Counted from the first letter of the stretch, positions 7,154 to 16,411 are shown. The stretch: 64,000 bases of DNA from Candidatus Eiseniibacteriota bacterium (GCA_020633975.1 JACKCR010000004.1:248001-312000); one strand, 5' to 3'. Program-made: numbers and translations. Notes: generated by a model not told the origin, from the letters alone.

Positions 7154-8962
7154 ATGCCGATTCGCTCCATGTCGAGTCGCCGATGGCTGTCTGTCTTGGC
7201 GCTTGGCCTCGGCGTAGTTCTCATCGGCCTGGCTCCCGCGCTCGTCGTGGCAGCGGGCGCGCAGGCGGGTTCGCGAGTCGCGGCAGCGACGGAGACGAGC
7301 ATGAAGACGGATACGAAGCGCGAAGCGAGTGGCAACCCCGAAGCGAGTACGAGGCCGCGGGCGAAAGCGAACCCCGACGCGAGTACGAAGCGCGAAGCGA
7401 GTGTCAACCCCGAAGCGAACGCGATGTCCGAACTGGAGACACAAATGCTCGTGACGCCCCAAGTTCAGTCCGACGTACTCAGCGAGCTCGCCCGGTTGTT
7501 GGAAGACCTCTACGTCATCCCGGACATGGCCCAATCTCTCATCGCCATGTTGCAAGAGAAGCGGGCGGGCGGACGGTACGACTCTCTCTCCGATCCGATC
7601 GAGTTCGCCCGCGCACTCACGGATGATATGCAGGCGCTGTCGGGAGACAAACACCTGCGCGTGATGTTCGGCGAGTCGATTCCCCAACAGGTCGTCGTGG
7701 TCCGGCGCGACCCGGAGAACGAAGGTGGCGACGCTGGCCCGGCTGGTCCGATGCGGATTGTTCGGAGAGTAGCACCCGGAGCTGAGCCGGGCGGCGCGTC
7801 GGGAGCTGGGCCGGGCGGCGCGTCGGGGGCTGAGTCGGGAGCTGGGGCGCGAATCCTTTCGGGAAGCGAGTCGGCAGGCCCGGTCGCACCCGGCAGTGCT
7901 CGTCATCCGGGCGAGGGGTCCGACGGCGGCGTCTTCGAACGATCGCCGGGCATCGCCGAGGCGAAGGTGCTTCCCGGCAACGTTGGCTATGTCGACATCC
8001 GGATGTTCAAGCCGTTGGATCGCGCGGGCGCGAGGGAAGAGGCGGCGCGGGCGATGAAGACGGTGGAGGACGCGGACGCACTCGTCTTCGATCTTCGGAT
8101 GTGTTCGGGAGGGTCGCCGGACATGGTGCACTTCCTGACGAGCTATCTCTTTCCGCCGGAGCCCAAGCTGCTCCTGACGTACTACCACGCACATGAAGAG
8201 CCGGAGCAGGCGTTCACGTTGCGCGAGATTCCGGGGCGCCGCATGCCGGACGTCCCTGTCTTCGTGCTGACGAGTCCGATGACTGCTTCGGGTGGGGAGG
8301 AGTTCGCGTACGGACTCGAGCATCACGGCCGGGCGACTCTGATCGGCGAGACGACGGCGGGGGCGGCTCATGGCGGAGGTGTCCATCCGGTGGCCGCGGG
8401 GTTCCATGCCTTTGTGCCTGACTTCCGTCCGGTACATCCGGTGACGGGCGGAGACTGGGAGGGTGTTGGCGTCGTTCCTGACGTACGGGTCGACTATGCG
8501 AAGGCGCTGTCGGAGGCACATGTCCGTGCGCTCGAAGTGCTGATCGACGGCGCGCCGTCCTCGACGCGAAGGGATGCGCTTCGGTCTACGCTCGCGGAAG
8601 TGCGCGCGGCGGAGGAGGAACAAGCGATGCGCGCGCAGCTCGGCGAGGAGAGTGCTAGTGAGTATGTCGGCCGGTTCGAGTATCGGACGATCAGCGCGGA
8701 GGACGGCGTCCTCTATCTCCAGCGCGATGGCGGACCCAAGCTCGAGCTGATCCCGTCGGACGCTCCGGATGAGTTTACCTTGGATCTCGTGCCGTCAGCA
8801 AAGATCCGCTTCGAGCGAAACGGAGCTGGCGTGGTGGATGCACTTCACGTGCTCGCGATGAGCGGCAATTGGGAAGTGACGCCGGGAGTAGAGCTGCGTA
8901 CCAGTTCCGGCGCACGTCCAACATCGCCGCCCGTACTCCTCCGGTCCCTACCCTCGCTGTGA
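7154..8962 (+). CDS. Exported S41-family (C-terminal-processing type) serine peptidase
   Basis: A 602-residue precursor. The signal peptide (RRWLSVLALGLGVVLIGLAP) is followed by an E/A/S/N repeat tract, a helical N-terminal domain ending in ALSGDKHLRVMFG, a Gly/Ala/Ser-rich spacer and the S41 catalytic core. The core runs from VGYVDIRMFKPLD through ADALVFDLRMCSGG, TSPMTASGGEEFAYGLEHHG (nucleophile Ser about residue 379) and IGETTAGAAHGG. A C-terminal beta-rich domain follows. The pattern fits the interphotoreceptor-retinoid-binding/tricorn-core branch of S41. The ATG at 7154 has AAGGAG seven bases upstream and begins the signal peptide. Activity should be periplasmic or extracellular; the target is unknown. 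Two separate low-complexity insertions flank the catalytic region. Confidence 0.88.
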   Translation: MPIRSMSSRRWLSVLALGLGVVLIGLAPALVVAAGAQAGSRVAAATETSMKTDTKREASGNPEASTRPRAKANPDASTKREASVNPEANAMSELETQMLVTPQVQSDVLSELARLLEDLYVIPDMAQSLIAMLQEKRAGGRYDSLSDPIEFARALTDDMQALSGDKHLRVMFGESIPQQVVVVRRDPENEGGDAGPAGPMRIVRRVAPGAEPGGASGAGPGGASGAESGAGARILSGSESAGPVAPGSARHPGEGSDGGVFERSPGIAEAKVLPGNVGYVDIRMFKPLDRAGAREEAARAMKTVEDADALVFDLRMCSGGSPDMVHFLTSYLFPPEPKLLLTYYHAHEEPEQAFTLREIPGRRMPDVPVFVLTSPMTASGGEEFAYGLEHHGRATLIGETTAGAAHGGGVHPVAAGFHAFVPDFRPVHPVTGGDWEGVGVVPDVRVDYAKALSEAHVRALEVLIDGAPSSTRRDALRSTLAEVRAAEEEQAMRAQLGEESASEYVGRFEYRTISAEDGVLYLQRDGGPKLELIPSDAPDEFTLDLVPSAKIRFERNGAGVVDALHVLAMSGNWEVTPGVELRTSSGARPTSPPVLLRSLPSL

Positions 8963-9029
8963 TATCCTGTGTCTGGCAACGCGTGCCCCCCCTCCGCGCG
9001 GAAACGGGCTATGCAGACGAGGAGAACGT

Positions 9030-9278
9030 ATGCCGCTCTCAGCGCCGAGACTCCGGGGTCGAGTTGTAACTAGATTCCTACACCGCTCCGCCACCGCTGC
9101 GCCCGCGAACACCACCGCGACCACTGCGATCGCACCCACCGCCGCGACCGCTGCTGCCGCGACCACCGTTGCGACCGCGACCACTACGATCGGCGGTGCC
9201 ATCGCCGAGGCTTCCGGACTGGGTTTCTCACTTGAACCCGCCGACGACTGGACGGTACGTTGGAAGCCCCTCTCCTGA
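9030..9278 (+). CDS. Small Thr/Ala-rich hypothetical protein
   Basis: An 82-residue frame with a good ribosome-binding site (GAGGAGA, six bases before the ATG). A basic N-terminus is followed by about 40 residues of almost only Ala and Thr. The nucleotide pattern is a degenerate triplet repeat (accgcgacc), so the opposite strand is also open and would read a Val/Ala hydrophobic stretch. The only support is the ribosome-binding site and placement between two co-oriented genes. It may be chance. Confidence 0.3.
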   Translation: MPLSAPRLRGRVVTRFLHRSATAAPANTTATTAIAPTAATAAAATTVATATTTIGGAIAEASGLGFSLEPADDWTVRWKPLS

Positions 9279-9330
9279 AACGGCTCTGCCCCGGGGCCGC
9301 TACGATCTGTCTCCCGGAAAGGGGTAGTCG

Positions 9331-10280
9331 ATGTCATCCCTCGGTATCCGCGCGTCCTGTACTTGCATTTTCGCTTCCCCGTTGATGTCTGGCTCCGTCG
9401 GTTCGTTGATCTTCGGCGCTGTGCGTTCCGTGGCCTCTATCTCCGTACTCTCGCTGGCCGCGGTTCTCTGCTTGTCTGCTTGCGGTGACGACTCGACGTC
9501 CGGACCTCCAGCGACAGGTGCCTGCTGCTCTGGCGACACGTGCTTTCTGACTACCGCCGCCGACTGCGGCAGCGGGAGTCTCTTCATGGGCGAGGGCGTC
9601 GACTGCGCGCCGGAGCCGTGCGCGGGCTTTGGGGCTTGCTGCGTGGACGGCGAGTGTCGCACTACTGCGTCGGAGACGGACTGCGCAGATCTCGGAGGGG
9701 CCTTCTGGGGACGGGGCAGGCGTGTCCGCCGAGCCTCAGCGAGCTTCCGCCGGACTCCGGGCCGAACAAGGGCGGTGCACTCGTGCTGCACTGCACTCCG
9801 GATATCTCGACCACCCGGGATGGTGTGGTCGACGTGAACTCGTGTGAGGACGTGGTGGTTTCGGTACCTGGCGACGACAGTGCCGTCGTGCTCTACCTGT
9901 TCGCGGTATTCCCGGACGAGGTGTCTCCGGAGGTCACGGGGGTGCAGTTCGGGATCACCTATACGACCGAAGTGGCTAGTTCGGGTCGCGACGCCAACGT
10001 CGTGTTCGAACTCCCAACGACGGATTGGCCTTCCTCGGGCTCTGGAGTCGCCCTCACGGTCACGGAGCACGACCCCATTCGATCCCACATGTTCCCTGTC
10101 TACTGGTTTTTGGCGTACGCCTACGACGGCTCCAGTTTCGAGATCGGACGCCATCCGTACTTTGGAAGGCCGGCATTCTATGACGCGTCGATTCCTAGCG
10201 TCGCCGACTCCGTCTGGGCGCTCGGGAAGGTCGGATTCGGGTCGGCTGAGGGAAGGCGCCCCTGCTCGCCTTGTGAGTGA
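9331..10280 (+). pseudogene. Cys-rich lipoprotein, apparently frameshifted near 9710
   Basis: The first frame (ATG 9331 after AAAGGGG) has a hydrophobic export segment ending in a lipobox (LCLSAC, then GDDS). Two Cys-rich modules follow, of the form GACC-x(n)-C-x(n)-C with GVDCAPEPC and GACCVDGEC. At GGAFWGRG the frame degenerates, while the +1 frame continues naturally with QACPPSLSELPPD, then a beta-rich domain to 10280. The switch coincides with GGGGACGGGG (about 9707-9716), where a single-base indel would restore one protein of about 315 residues. The GACC modules occur in exported proteins of planctomycete- and Eisenbacteria-like genomes. Function unknown. Whether the indel is biological or an assembly error cannot be told here. 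Confidence 0.7.
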
Positions 10281-10510
10281 GATCCGGGCGGGAGTGCCGA
10301 AGTCTCGGCCGACACTGCCTGGAACGAGTCGAGCTGGGAGTGGTACGCTCGTAGCTGGCGAGCAGAGCCAATCGACCCATGGTGAGGGAGTGCGATCCGT
10401 CCGGTGCAACCCGGACCGGTGGATCCGTGCTCGCGCGCGAGCGCTCCTTCGGACAGACAGGCGAACTCATGATCGACTCGAACGAAGTCTTCGTCGACGG
10501 AGGCTGTGCC

Positions 10511-12067
10511 ATGGAGCACGGCCGATCGATCCGCGTCGCTCCACTCTGTCTATGGCTACTGCTCCTGGCCTCCTTCTCAGCGCACGCCGCGACGATCGAG
10601 CCGGTTCCGACGGGTGTCGCCGCGTTCGTCGGAATGGCGACCGACGGACCGATGGACACTCCGGTGCTCGTTTCGGACTTCACGGAGTTCAAGGAGATCT
10701 TTGGAGACTCGGGGCAGGGGCTCTCCAATCCGTATCTGCCACCGTCCGCGGCCTCGTTCTTCCTCAACGGTGGCGAGCAGCTCTGGGTGGTTCGCGTGGC
10801 CGACGATCAGAACGATACGGTGATCGGCATCGACGGCGGATCTCCGGGATCGCGGAGCGGACTCCAGACTCTTCGCGATGTCGACGAAGTCTCCGTGGTT
10901 GCCGCGCCCGGAATGACGACGGCCGCGGTTCAGAGCGCGATGATCGCACTCTGCGAGGAGCTGGGAGACCGGATGGCCGTTCTCGACTCTCAGTCGATGG
11001 ATGATGTCAATGCGGTCCTCGCGCAGCGTGCGGCGCTCGATTCGCCTCTCGGGGATGGGGCGATCTACTTCCCGTGGGTGAAAGCCGCACCGAGCGGCGA
11101 GACGATGGTGCTACCGCCGAGCGGCTTCGTGGCGGGAGCGTTCGCTCGCACGGCGCCGCCCGATGCGCCTGTCGGTACGATCGTGAGTGCGTCCGACGTG
11201 AGCTACCGGCTCACTGCGCAGCAGAGCGATGTCCTGACCCAAGCGGGCGTCAACGCGATCCGCTACTTCTCGGGCCCCGACGTCCGGATCTGGGGAGCGC
11301 GGACCTTGTCGTCGGATCCGGAATGGAAGTACGTTGCGATCCGTCGCGTCGGTCTGTTCCTGCTCGAGTCGATCTATGAAGGCACCGAGTGGTCCATTTT
11401 CGAGGACAACGACGAGACTCTCTGGAACGAGCTCCGGGCGGTGACGGAAGACTTCCTCCTCGGACTCTTCCAGCAGGGATGGTTTCAGGGCAGCTCGCCT
11501 TCGGATGCCTACTTCGTGCGCTGTGATCGGACGACGATGACGCAGCAAGACATCGACGAGGGTCGCACGATCTTGATCTTCGGCATTGCGCCAACGCGGC
11601 CCGCGGAGTTCCTGATCCTGCAGATCGTGCACGAGCGGGCGAACTCGTCCAGCGTGCCGCCTCACGTCGCACAGGTGACGGATGGGATCGTTGCGTTCCC
11701 GAATCCGTTCCAAGGAAGGGTGACGCTTCGGCTCGTAGGTGGGGCGTCGGCTTCCGATCCGTCCTCGACGGTCTCGTTGGCCGGGAATGCAGGTGCTTTC
11801 CGTGTCCTGGACGTGAATGGCAGGCAGGTGAGGCGGCTGTCGACGAACGGATCCGTGGCCGGGTTCGGAAGCGGTTTCGAGGCTCGATCCGCGGCAGGAT
11901 CAGCGGCCGGGTTCGTGACTGGCTCCGCCGTTGGATCCGGGGTCGTGAGTGGCGTGGAATGGGACGGCCGGGACGACTTCGGTCGGTCTCTGCCCTCGGG
12001 CACGTACTACATCAGGTTCGACGGTCCGCACGCGAGCTACGAGACGAAGCTGCTCAAGCTGCGGTGA
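10511..12067 (+). CDS. Exported phage-tail/contractile-injection sheath-like protein with FlgD-like sorting domain
   Basis: The chain is 518 residues. A signal peptide (LCLWLLLLASFSAHA, cleavage before ATIEP) is followed by a sheath domain covering about residues 22-385. Sheath hallmarks are GVAAFVGMATDGP, PVLVSDFTEFKEIFG, FFLNGGEQLWVVRV, LRDVDEVSVVAAPG, YFPWVKA with PPSGFVAGAFART, IRYFSGPDVRIWGARTLSSD, FLLESIYEGTEWSIFEDND, DAYFVRCDRTTMTQQ and IAPTRPAEFLIL. The last 130 residues are a PNPF-type sorting domain ending in WDGRDDFGRSLPSGTYYIRF. A G/S/A repeat tract (11870-11945) separates strands of the sorting domain. ATG 10511 was chosen over 10379 because it has GGAGG upstream and directly starts the signal peptide. 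No tube, baseplate, AAA+ or spike gene is nearby. Sheath homology is clear; the export signals are highly unusual for it. Confidence 0.85.
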   Translation: MEHGRSIRVAPLCLWLLLLASFSAHAATIEPVPTGVAAFVGMATDGPMDTPVLVSDFTEFKEIFGDSGQGLSNPYLPPSAASFFLNGGEQLWVVRVADDQNDTVIGIDGGSPGSRSGLQTLRDVDEVSVVAAPGMTTAAVQSAMIALCEELGDRMAVLDSQSMDDVNAVLAQRAALDSPLGDGAIYFPWVKAAPSGETMVLPPSGFVAGAFARTAPPDAPVGTIVSASDVSYRLTAQQSDVLTQAGVNAIRYFSGPDVRIWGARTLSSDPEWKYVAIRRVGLFLLESIYEGTEWSIFEDNDETLWNELRAVTEDFLLGLFQQGWFQGSSPSDAYFVRCDRTTMTQQDIDEGRTILIFGIAPTRPAEFLILQIVHERANSSSVPPHVAQVTDGIVAFPNPFQGRVTLRLVGGASASDPSSTVSLAGNAGAFRVLDVNGRQVRRLSTNGSVAGFGSGFEARSAAGSAAGFVTGSAVGSGVVSGVEWDGRDDFGRSLPSGTYYIRFDGPHASYETKLLKLR

Positions 12068-12158
12068 GTCGATCCGCAGAGATGCGGGTCGACGTTGTCG
12101 CTTCGGACGGGGCCCGGCGCCTGTCACCGTCCGCACAACCGGAGGAAAGGAGATCCTC

Positions 12159-13184
12159 ATGACCGAGCACACCCCGAGCTGGCCGGAGCTTCCCGTCGGC
12201 GATTGGATCGATACGCTGGAGACGCTCCATCGCTACGTGCAGATCGTGGGGAAGGTCCGGATGACGCAGTCTCCGTGGCTCAACCACTCGTGGAGTGTAC
12301 CGCTCTACGTTACGTCGAGCGGACTCGGGACGTCGCTGGTTCCCCACGGCAACGAGGGGTTCGAGATCCGGTTCGACTTCATTCGCCACGAGCTGGTGCT
12401 CTCGACGACGACCGGGGAGCAACGAACCCTCTCTTTGCTCGGCGGTGGGTCTGAACGCGGAGACGGTGCATTGGTCGGTGGCGCGTCTGAACGCGGAGGA
12501 AAGGCGGGGCCGCTCAGTGTCGCGGCGTTCTACCGTGAAGTGATGGCGATGCTGGACTCGGTCGGAATGCCGGTCCGGATACACGCGACACCGAGCGAGA
12601 TTCCGAACGCGACGCCGTTCCCTAAGGACGAGGAGCACGAGTACTACGATGGGGATCAGGTGCACACACTCTGGCGAGCGCTGGTCCAGTCCGAGCGTGT
12701 GTTCTCCCGGTTTCGGTCCGGGTTCCGCGGGAAGGCGAGTCCGGTCCACTTCTTCTGGGGGAGCTTCGATCTGGCGGTGACTCGATTCTCGGGGCGCCCG
12801 GCGCCCCCGCATCCCGGCGGGATCCCGAACTTCCCCGACGAAGTCGCGCGAGAGGCGTACTCCCACGAGGTCACGAGCTGCGGCTTCTGGCCGGGCAACC
12901 GCGAAGCGCCGGACCCGATCTTCTATGCCTATGCGTACCCAACTCCCGAGGCCTTTGCGAAGTCGAAGGTCGAACCGAAGGACGCGTTCTGGCTCGAGCA
13001 ATTGGGTGAGTTCGCACTTCCGTACGAGTCGGTGCGCACAGCAGACGATCCCGATGCGCTCGTCATGTCGTTCATCGAAAGCTGTCATCGGGCCGCGGCG
13101 GACCTAGCGAAGTGGGATCGGGACGAGCTCGAGTGCGCTCACCCGGACGGCCCCGACTGGTGGCGGATCAAAGTGCAGTCCTAA
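12159..13184 (+). CDS. DUF5996-family protein
   Basis: A soluble 341-residue protein with the hallmarks of DUF5996: WPELPVGDWIDTLETLHRYV and RMTQSPWLNHSWSVPLYVT near the start, then FEIRFDFIRHELVL. Near the middle is FRSGFRGKASPVHFFWGSFD, then TRFSGRPAP and SCGFWPGN toward the C-terminus. No catalytic function is established for this family. The ATG at 12159 follows GGAGGAAAGGAG. A 33-bp imperfect duplication (GG-SERGDGALV / GG-ASERGGKAGP, about 12445-12515) lengthens one loop. It lies 91 bp after the sheath-like gene and 37 bp before the flavodoxin-fold gene, so the three could be co-transcribed, but no functional link is evident. Confidence 0.8.
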   Translation: MTEHTPSWPELPVGDWIDTLETLHRYVQIVGKVRMTQSPWLNHSWSVPLYVTSSGLGTSLVPHGNEGFEIRFDFIRHELVLSTTTGEQRTLSLLGGGSERGDGALVGGASERGGKAGPLSVAAFYREVMAMLDSVGMPVRIHATPSEIPNATPFPKDEEHEYYDGDQVHTLWRALVQSERVFSRFRSGFRGKASPVHFFWGSFDLAVTRFSGRPAPPHPGGIPNFPDEVAREAYSHEVTSCGFWPGNREAPDPIFYAYAYPTPEAFAKSKVEPKDAFWLEQLGEFALPYESVRTADDPDALVMSFIESCHRAAADLAKWDRDELECAHPDGPDWWRIKVQS

Positions 13185-13221
13185 GGTCGATCGCACGTCA
13201 GCGGAAGGAGCATCGACGACT

Positions 13222-13953
13222 ATGAGCCAATCTCAGACCGACTACTCTGACCTTCGAGCGGTGCTCATCAATACGTCGCTCAAGAGGAAGTCCTCGGACA
13301 GCCACACAAGGCTCTTGCTCGACGCGGTGGCTGGGATCCTGGAGAAGAACGGTGTCTCCGTGGAGCACATACACCTGCTCGAGCATGACGTCCCGCCAGG
13401 GATCTACCCTGACATGACCGATCACGGATGGGATCGGGATGATTGGCCGGTGCTTTGGAAGACGATCGAGGCTGCGCAGATCGTCGTCGTCGGAACTCCG
13501 CTCTGGCTTGGCGAGGAATCGTCCGCTTGCCGGGTGCTGATCGAGCGGTTCTATGCCATGTCCGGAATCCTCAACGAGAAGGGGCAGTCGATCTACTACG
13601 GGAAGGTCGGAGGGTGCGTCGTCACCGGGAACGAGGACGGGATCAAGCACGCGGCGATGACGATCGGGTATGCGCTTTCGCATCTCGGCTTCGTCATCCC
13701 TCCTCAAGCGGACTGTGGGTGGATCGGGGAAGCGGGGCCAGGGCCTTCGTACGGTGACATGAAGGAAGATGGTGGCCGGGTCGGATTCGACAACGAGTTC
13801 ACGCAACGAAACACGACCATTATGACGTGGAATCTGATGCACCTGGCGCGCATGCTCACCGACGCGGGAGGGATTCCCAACCACGGCAACAATCGTGAGG
13901 AGTGGAAGGCGGGATGCCGGTTCGACTTCGAGAATCCGGAGTATCGCGCCTAG
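13222..13953 (+). CDS. Flavodoxin-fold NAD(P)H-dependent oxidoreductase
   Basis: A 243-residue protein of the NADPH-dependent FMN reductase superfamily. The phosphate-binding segment is INTSLKRKSSDSHTR, the second flavin-contact segment is VVVGTPLWLGEESSACRVLIERF, and GKVGGCVVTGNEDGIKHAAM follows. It ends in the NRFDFENPEY-like segment common in this branch (here CRFDFENPEYR). The ATG at 13222 has GCGGAAGGAG about 13-20 bases upstream. The protein should reduce FMN-linked quinones or similar acceptors in the cytoplasm; the substrate is not predictable. It probably ends the transcription unit started upstream. Confidence 0.85.
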   Translation: MSQSQTDYSDLRAVLINTSLKRKSSDSHTRLLLDAVAGILEKNGVSVEHIHLLEHDVPPGIYPDMTDHGWDRDDWPVLWKTIEAAQIVVVGTPLWLGEESSACRVLIERFYAMSGILNEKGQSIYYGKVGGCVVTGNEDGIKHAAMTIGYALSHLGFVIPPQADCGWIGEAGPGPSYGDMKEDGGRVGFDNEFTQRNTTIMTWNLMHLARMLTDAGGIPNHGNNREEWKAGCRFDFENPEYRA

Positions 13954-14083
13954 CTGCCCTAGAGACTTGGGTGAACTCTGTGACGCTGCTTTCGAACGAA
14001 ACCTGGCAGGAGCCGTCCTCGTACTTCGTTACGACTGGAGGCGCAGACGTGACCATCCACGATTCGAGACTCGCTTCGTCGTC

Positions 14084-14839
14084 ATGCTGGAGCTGAGTGG
14101 CGTTTCGAAAGCCTTCGGTCGGCTCGTGGCGATCCGGCCATTGGACCTCTTGATTCCGCCCGAGCAGACGACCGTGCTGATCGGTCCGAGTGGATCGGGG
14201 AAGTCCACGTTGCTACGACTCATGATCGGGCTTGCGACTCCAGACACCGGAACGGTGTCGATCGGCGGAACTCGCGTGACCCGAGAGACGGTCCGAGAGC
14301 TGCGTCGGAAGCTGGGCTACGTCATCCAAGAAGGCGGGCTCTTCCCGCATCTCACCGCCCGCGCGAACGTCACTCTTCTCGCGCGCACGCTGGGCCGTGA
14401 TCCCGGCTGGATGGGGGAGAGGCTCTCCGAGCTGTGTAGGCTCACGCACTTCCCGGAGGACGCGATGCACCGGTTTCCGCTCGAACTGTCGGGCGGGCAG
14501 CGTCAACGGGTGAGCCTCATGCGCGCGCTCATGCTCGATCCCGACGTTCTTCTTCTCGACGAACCGCTCGGTGCGCTCGACCCGATGATCCGCGCGGAGC
14601 TCCAGTCCGAACTGCGGGAGATCTTCAGGAGCCTCAAGAAGACGGTCGTGCTCGTCACCCACGACATGGGCGAGGCGGCTCTCCTCGGCGACGACATCGT
14701 GTTGCTGCGGGACGGAGCCATCGTGCAGCGGGGCCGGATCGAGGATCTGCTCGGCCGCCCTGCCGACCCGTTCGTCACGGCGTTCATTGGGGCCCAGCGA
14801 AGTCCACTCGACGACCTCGCACGGCGGAATGAACCATGA
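14084..14839 (+). CDS. Osmoprotectant-type ABC importer, ATP-binding subunit
   Basis: A single 251-residue ABC ATPase with Walker A IGPSGSGKST, Q-loop VIQEGGLFPH, signature LSGGQRQRVSL, Walker B LLLDEPLGALDP and H-loop VTHDM. The early YVIQEGGLFPHLTARANV segment and the EALLLGDDIVLLRDG-like region (EAALLGDDIVLLRDG here) match the OpuCA/ProV/YehX group. There is no C-terminal CBS pair. The ATG at 14084 begins the conserved MLELSGVSKAF; there is no strong ribosome-binding site, so an upstream start cannot be excluded. It overlaps the next gene by four bases (ATGA), so both are made together. Confidence 0.9.
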   Translation: MLELSGVSKAFGRLVAIRPLDLLIPPEQTTVLIGPSGSGKSTLLRLMIGLATPDTGTVSIGGTRVTRETVRELRRKLGYVIQEGGLFPHLTARANVTLLARTLGRDPGWMGERLSELCRLTHFPEDAMHRFPLELSGGQRQRVSLMRALMLDPDVLLLDEPLGALDPMIRAELQSELREIFRSLKKTVVLVTHDMGEAALLGDDIVLLRDGAIVQRGRIEDLLGRPADPFVTAFIGAQRSPLDDLARRNEP

Positions 14840-16347
14840 TGAGGGTCGTTGTGGTCGGTGCGGCACTCGTCGTGATGATGCTCGGTTGGGGCGTCGGGGC
14901 TGCCTGGGCGTCGGACGGAGAGATCGCCGTCGGCTCCAAGAAGTTCACCGAGTCGGTCATCCTGGGAGAGATCGCAACCCAGCTTCTGAAAGATGCGGGC
15001 ATTCCCACTGAGCATCGCCGGGAGCTAGGTGGGACGCGGATCCTATGGAGCGCGCTCCTCGGTGGGGACATTCAGGTCTACCCGGAGTACACCGGCACGC
15101 TCGAGCAAGAGATCCTGGCGGAAGAGAACGTTCGCGGTGAGGACGCGTTACGAGCGGTGCTTCGCGCCCGCGGCATCGGCATGAGCCGCCCACTCGGTTT
15201 CAACAACACCTACGCGATCGGCATGCGGAAGGACCGGGCGCAGAGCCTGGGGGTTCGCACCATCTCCGACCTAGTGACGCACCCGGAGCTGAAGTTCGGG
15301 TTCGGCAACGAGTTCTTGGATCGCGGGGACGGTTGGCCGGCGCTGGCGCGTACGTACGGCTTGCCTCAACGAGACGTGCGAGGCTTGGACCACGACCTCG
15401 CATACCGAGGCCTCGAGAGCGGTGCGATCGACGTGATCGATCTCTACTCCACGGACGCTGAGATCCGTCACTACGATCTCGCTGTCCTCGTCGACGACAA
15501 ACAGCACTTCCCTCGCTACGACGCGGTGTGGCTCTACCGACTGGACGCGCCGGCCGGGGTTGCGGAGGCGTTGGCAGCGGTGGAGGGCGCCATCGACGAG
15601 GAGACGATGGTGGCGCTCAACGGTCGAGTGAAGCTCGATCGTGTCGCTGAGTCTCGAGTGGCGGCGGACTTCCTGGCGGACCTGGAAGGAATGGTTACTT
15701 CGGACCGCCTGGTCGACGCACCTGATGGGTGGTCGCGTCTCGCATCACGCACGTGGGAGCACCTTGGGCTCGTTCTCGTATCGTTGCTGGCGGCCATCGT
15801 GGTCGCGATACCCCTGGGAGTCGTGTCGGCGGTGAAGCCGAGGTTCGGGCAACTCGTCCTCGGAGTGGTCGGTGTTCTGCAGACCATCCCTTCCCTCGCC
15901 CTGCTCGTGTTCATGATTCCGTGGCTCGGGATCGGGGCGAAGCCGGCGATCGCAGCACTCTTCCTCTACAGCCTGCTTCCGATCGTCCGGAACACCTACT
16001 CGGGACTCCACGACATCCCCACGCCGATCCGCGAGTCCGCGGAGGCGTTGGGGCTTCCGTCGCGCGTGAGGCTCTTCAAGGTCGAACTCCCGATGGCGTC
16101 ACGCTCGATCCTCTCCGGGATCAAGACGTCCGCGGTGATCAACATCGGGACGGCAACTCTCGGTGCCCTGATCGGAGCGGGAGGGTACGGACAGCCGATT
16201 CTCACCGGCATCCGCCTCGACGACATGGCCCTCATTCTCGAGGGAGCCGTGCCCGCCGCGCTCCTCGCGCTCTTGGCGCAAGGAGCGTTCGAGTGGCTCG
16301 ATCGACTCGTCGTGCCGAGGGGACTGCGGATCCGTCCCGAGAACTGA
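14836..16347 (+). CDS. Fused osmoprotectant-binding protein and ABC permease
   Basis: A two-domain protein of 503 residues. After a signal or anchor helix, residues 30-280 form an OpuAC-type substrate-binding domain (EIAVGSKKFTESVILGEI, GGTRILWSALLGGDIQVYPEYTGT, GMRKDRAQ). Residues 300-500 form a permease with about five helices and the inner-membrane EAA loop (ESAEALGLPSRVRLFKVELP). The binding domain is N-terminal, the reverse of the permease-first order found in OpuA-type fusions. With the ATPase gene it makes a complete two-gene glycine-betaine/choline-type importer; the exact ligand is not predictable. Confidence 0.9.
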   Translation: MMRVVVVGAALVVMMLGWGVGAAWASDGEIAVGSKKFTESVILGEIATQLLKDAGIPTEHRRELGGTRILWSALLGGDIQVYPEYTGTLEQEILAEENVRGEDALRAVLRARGIGMSRPLGFNNTYAIGMRKDRAQSLGVRTISDLVTHPELKFGFGNEFLDRGDGWPALARTYGLPQRDVRGLDHDLAYRGLESGAIDVIDLYSTDAEIRHYDLAVLVDDKQHFPRYDAVWLYRLDAPAGVAEALAAVEGAIDEETMVALNGRVKLDRVAESRVAADFLADLEGMVTSDRLVDAPDGWSRLASRTWEHLGLVLVSLLAAIVVAIPLGVVSAVKPRFGQLVLGVVGVLQTIPSLALLVFMIPWLGIGAKPAIAALFLYSLLPIVRNTYSGLHDIPTPIRESAEALGLPSRVRLFKVELPMASRSILSGIKTSAVINIGTATLGALIGAGGYGQPILTGIRLDDMALILEGAVPAALLALLAQGAFEWLDRLVVPRGLRIRPEN

Positions 16348-16358
16348 GCCCGCTCAGT

Positions 16359-16396
16359 CGGACGCGGCTTTCCGAACTCTGAGCCCGCGTCGTCCG
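16359..16396. terminator. Possible bidirectional terminator hairpin
   Basis: The arms cggacgcgg (16359-16367) and ccgcgtcgtccg (16385-16396) can pair with a small bulge. The hairpin lies between the convergent importer and SDR genes. No T-run follows on either strand, so the call is tentative. Confidence 0.35.
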
Positions 16397-16411
16397 GCGA
16401 ACCGAGACCAC

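Noticed and set aside
8963-13953. The surroundings of the sheath-like gene considered as a prophage or injection-system island
   Set aside because: No integrase, tube, baseplate, spike or AAA+ gene was found, and the flanking genes are ordinary chromosomal types.
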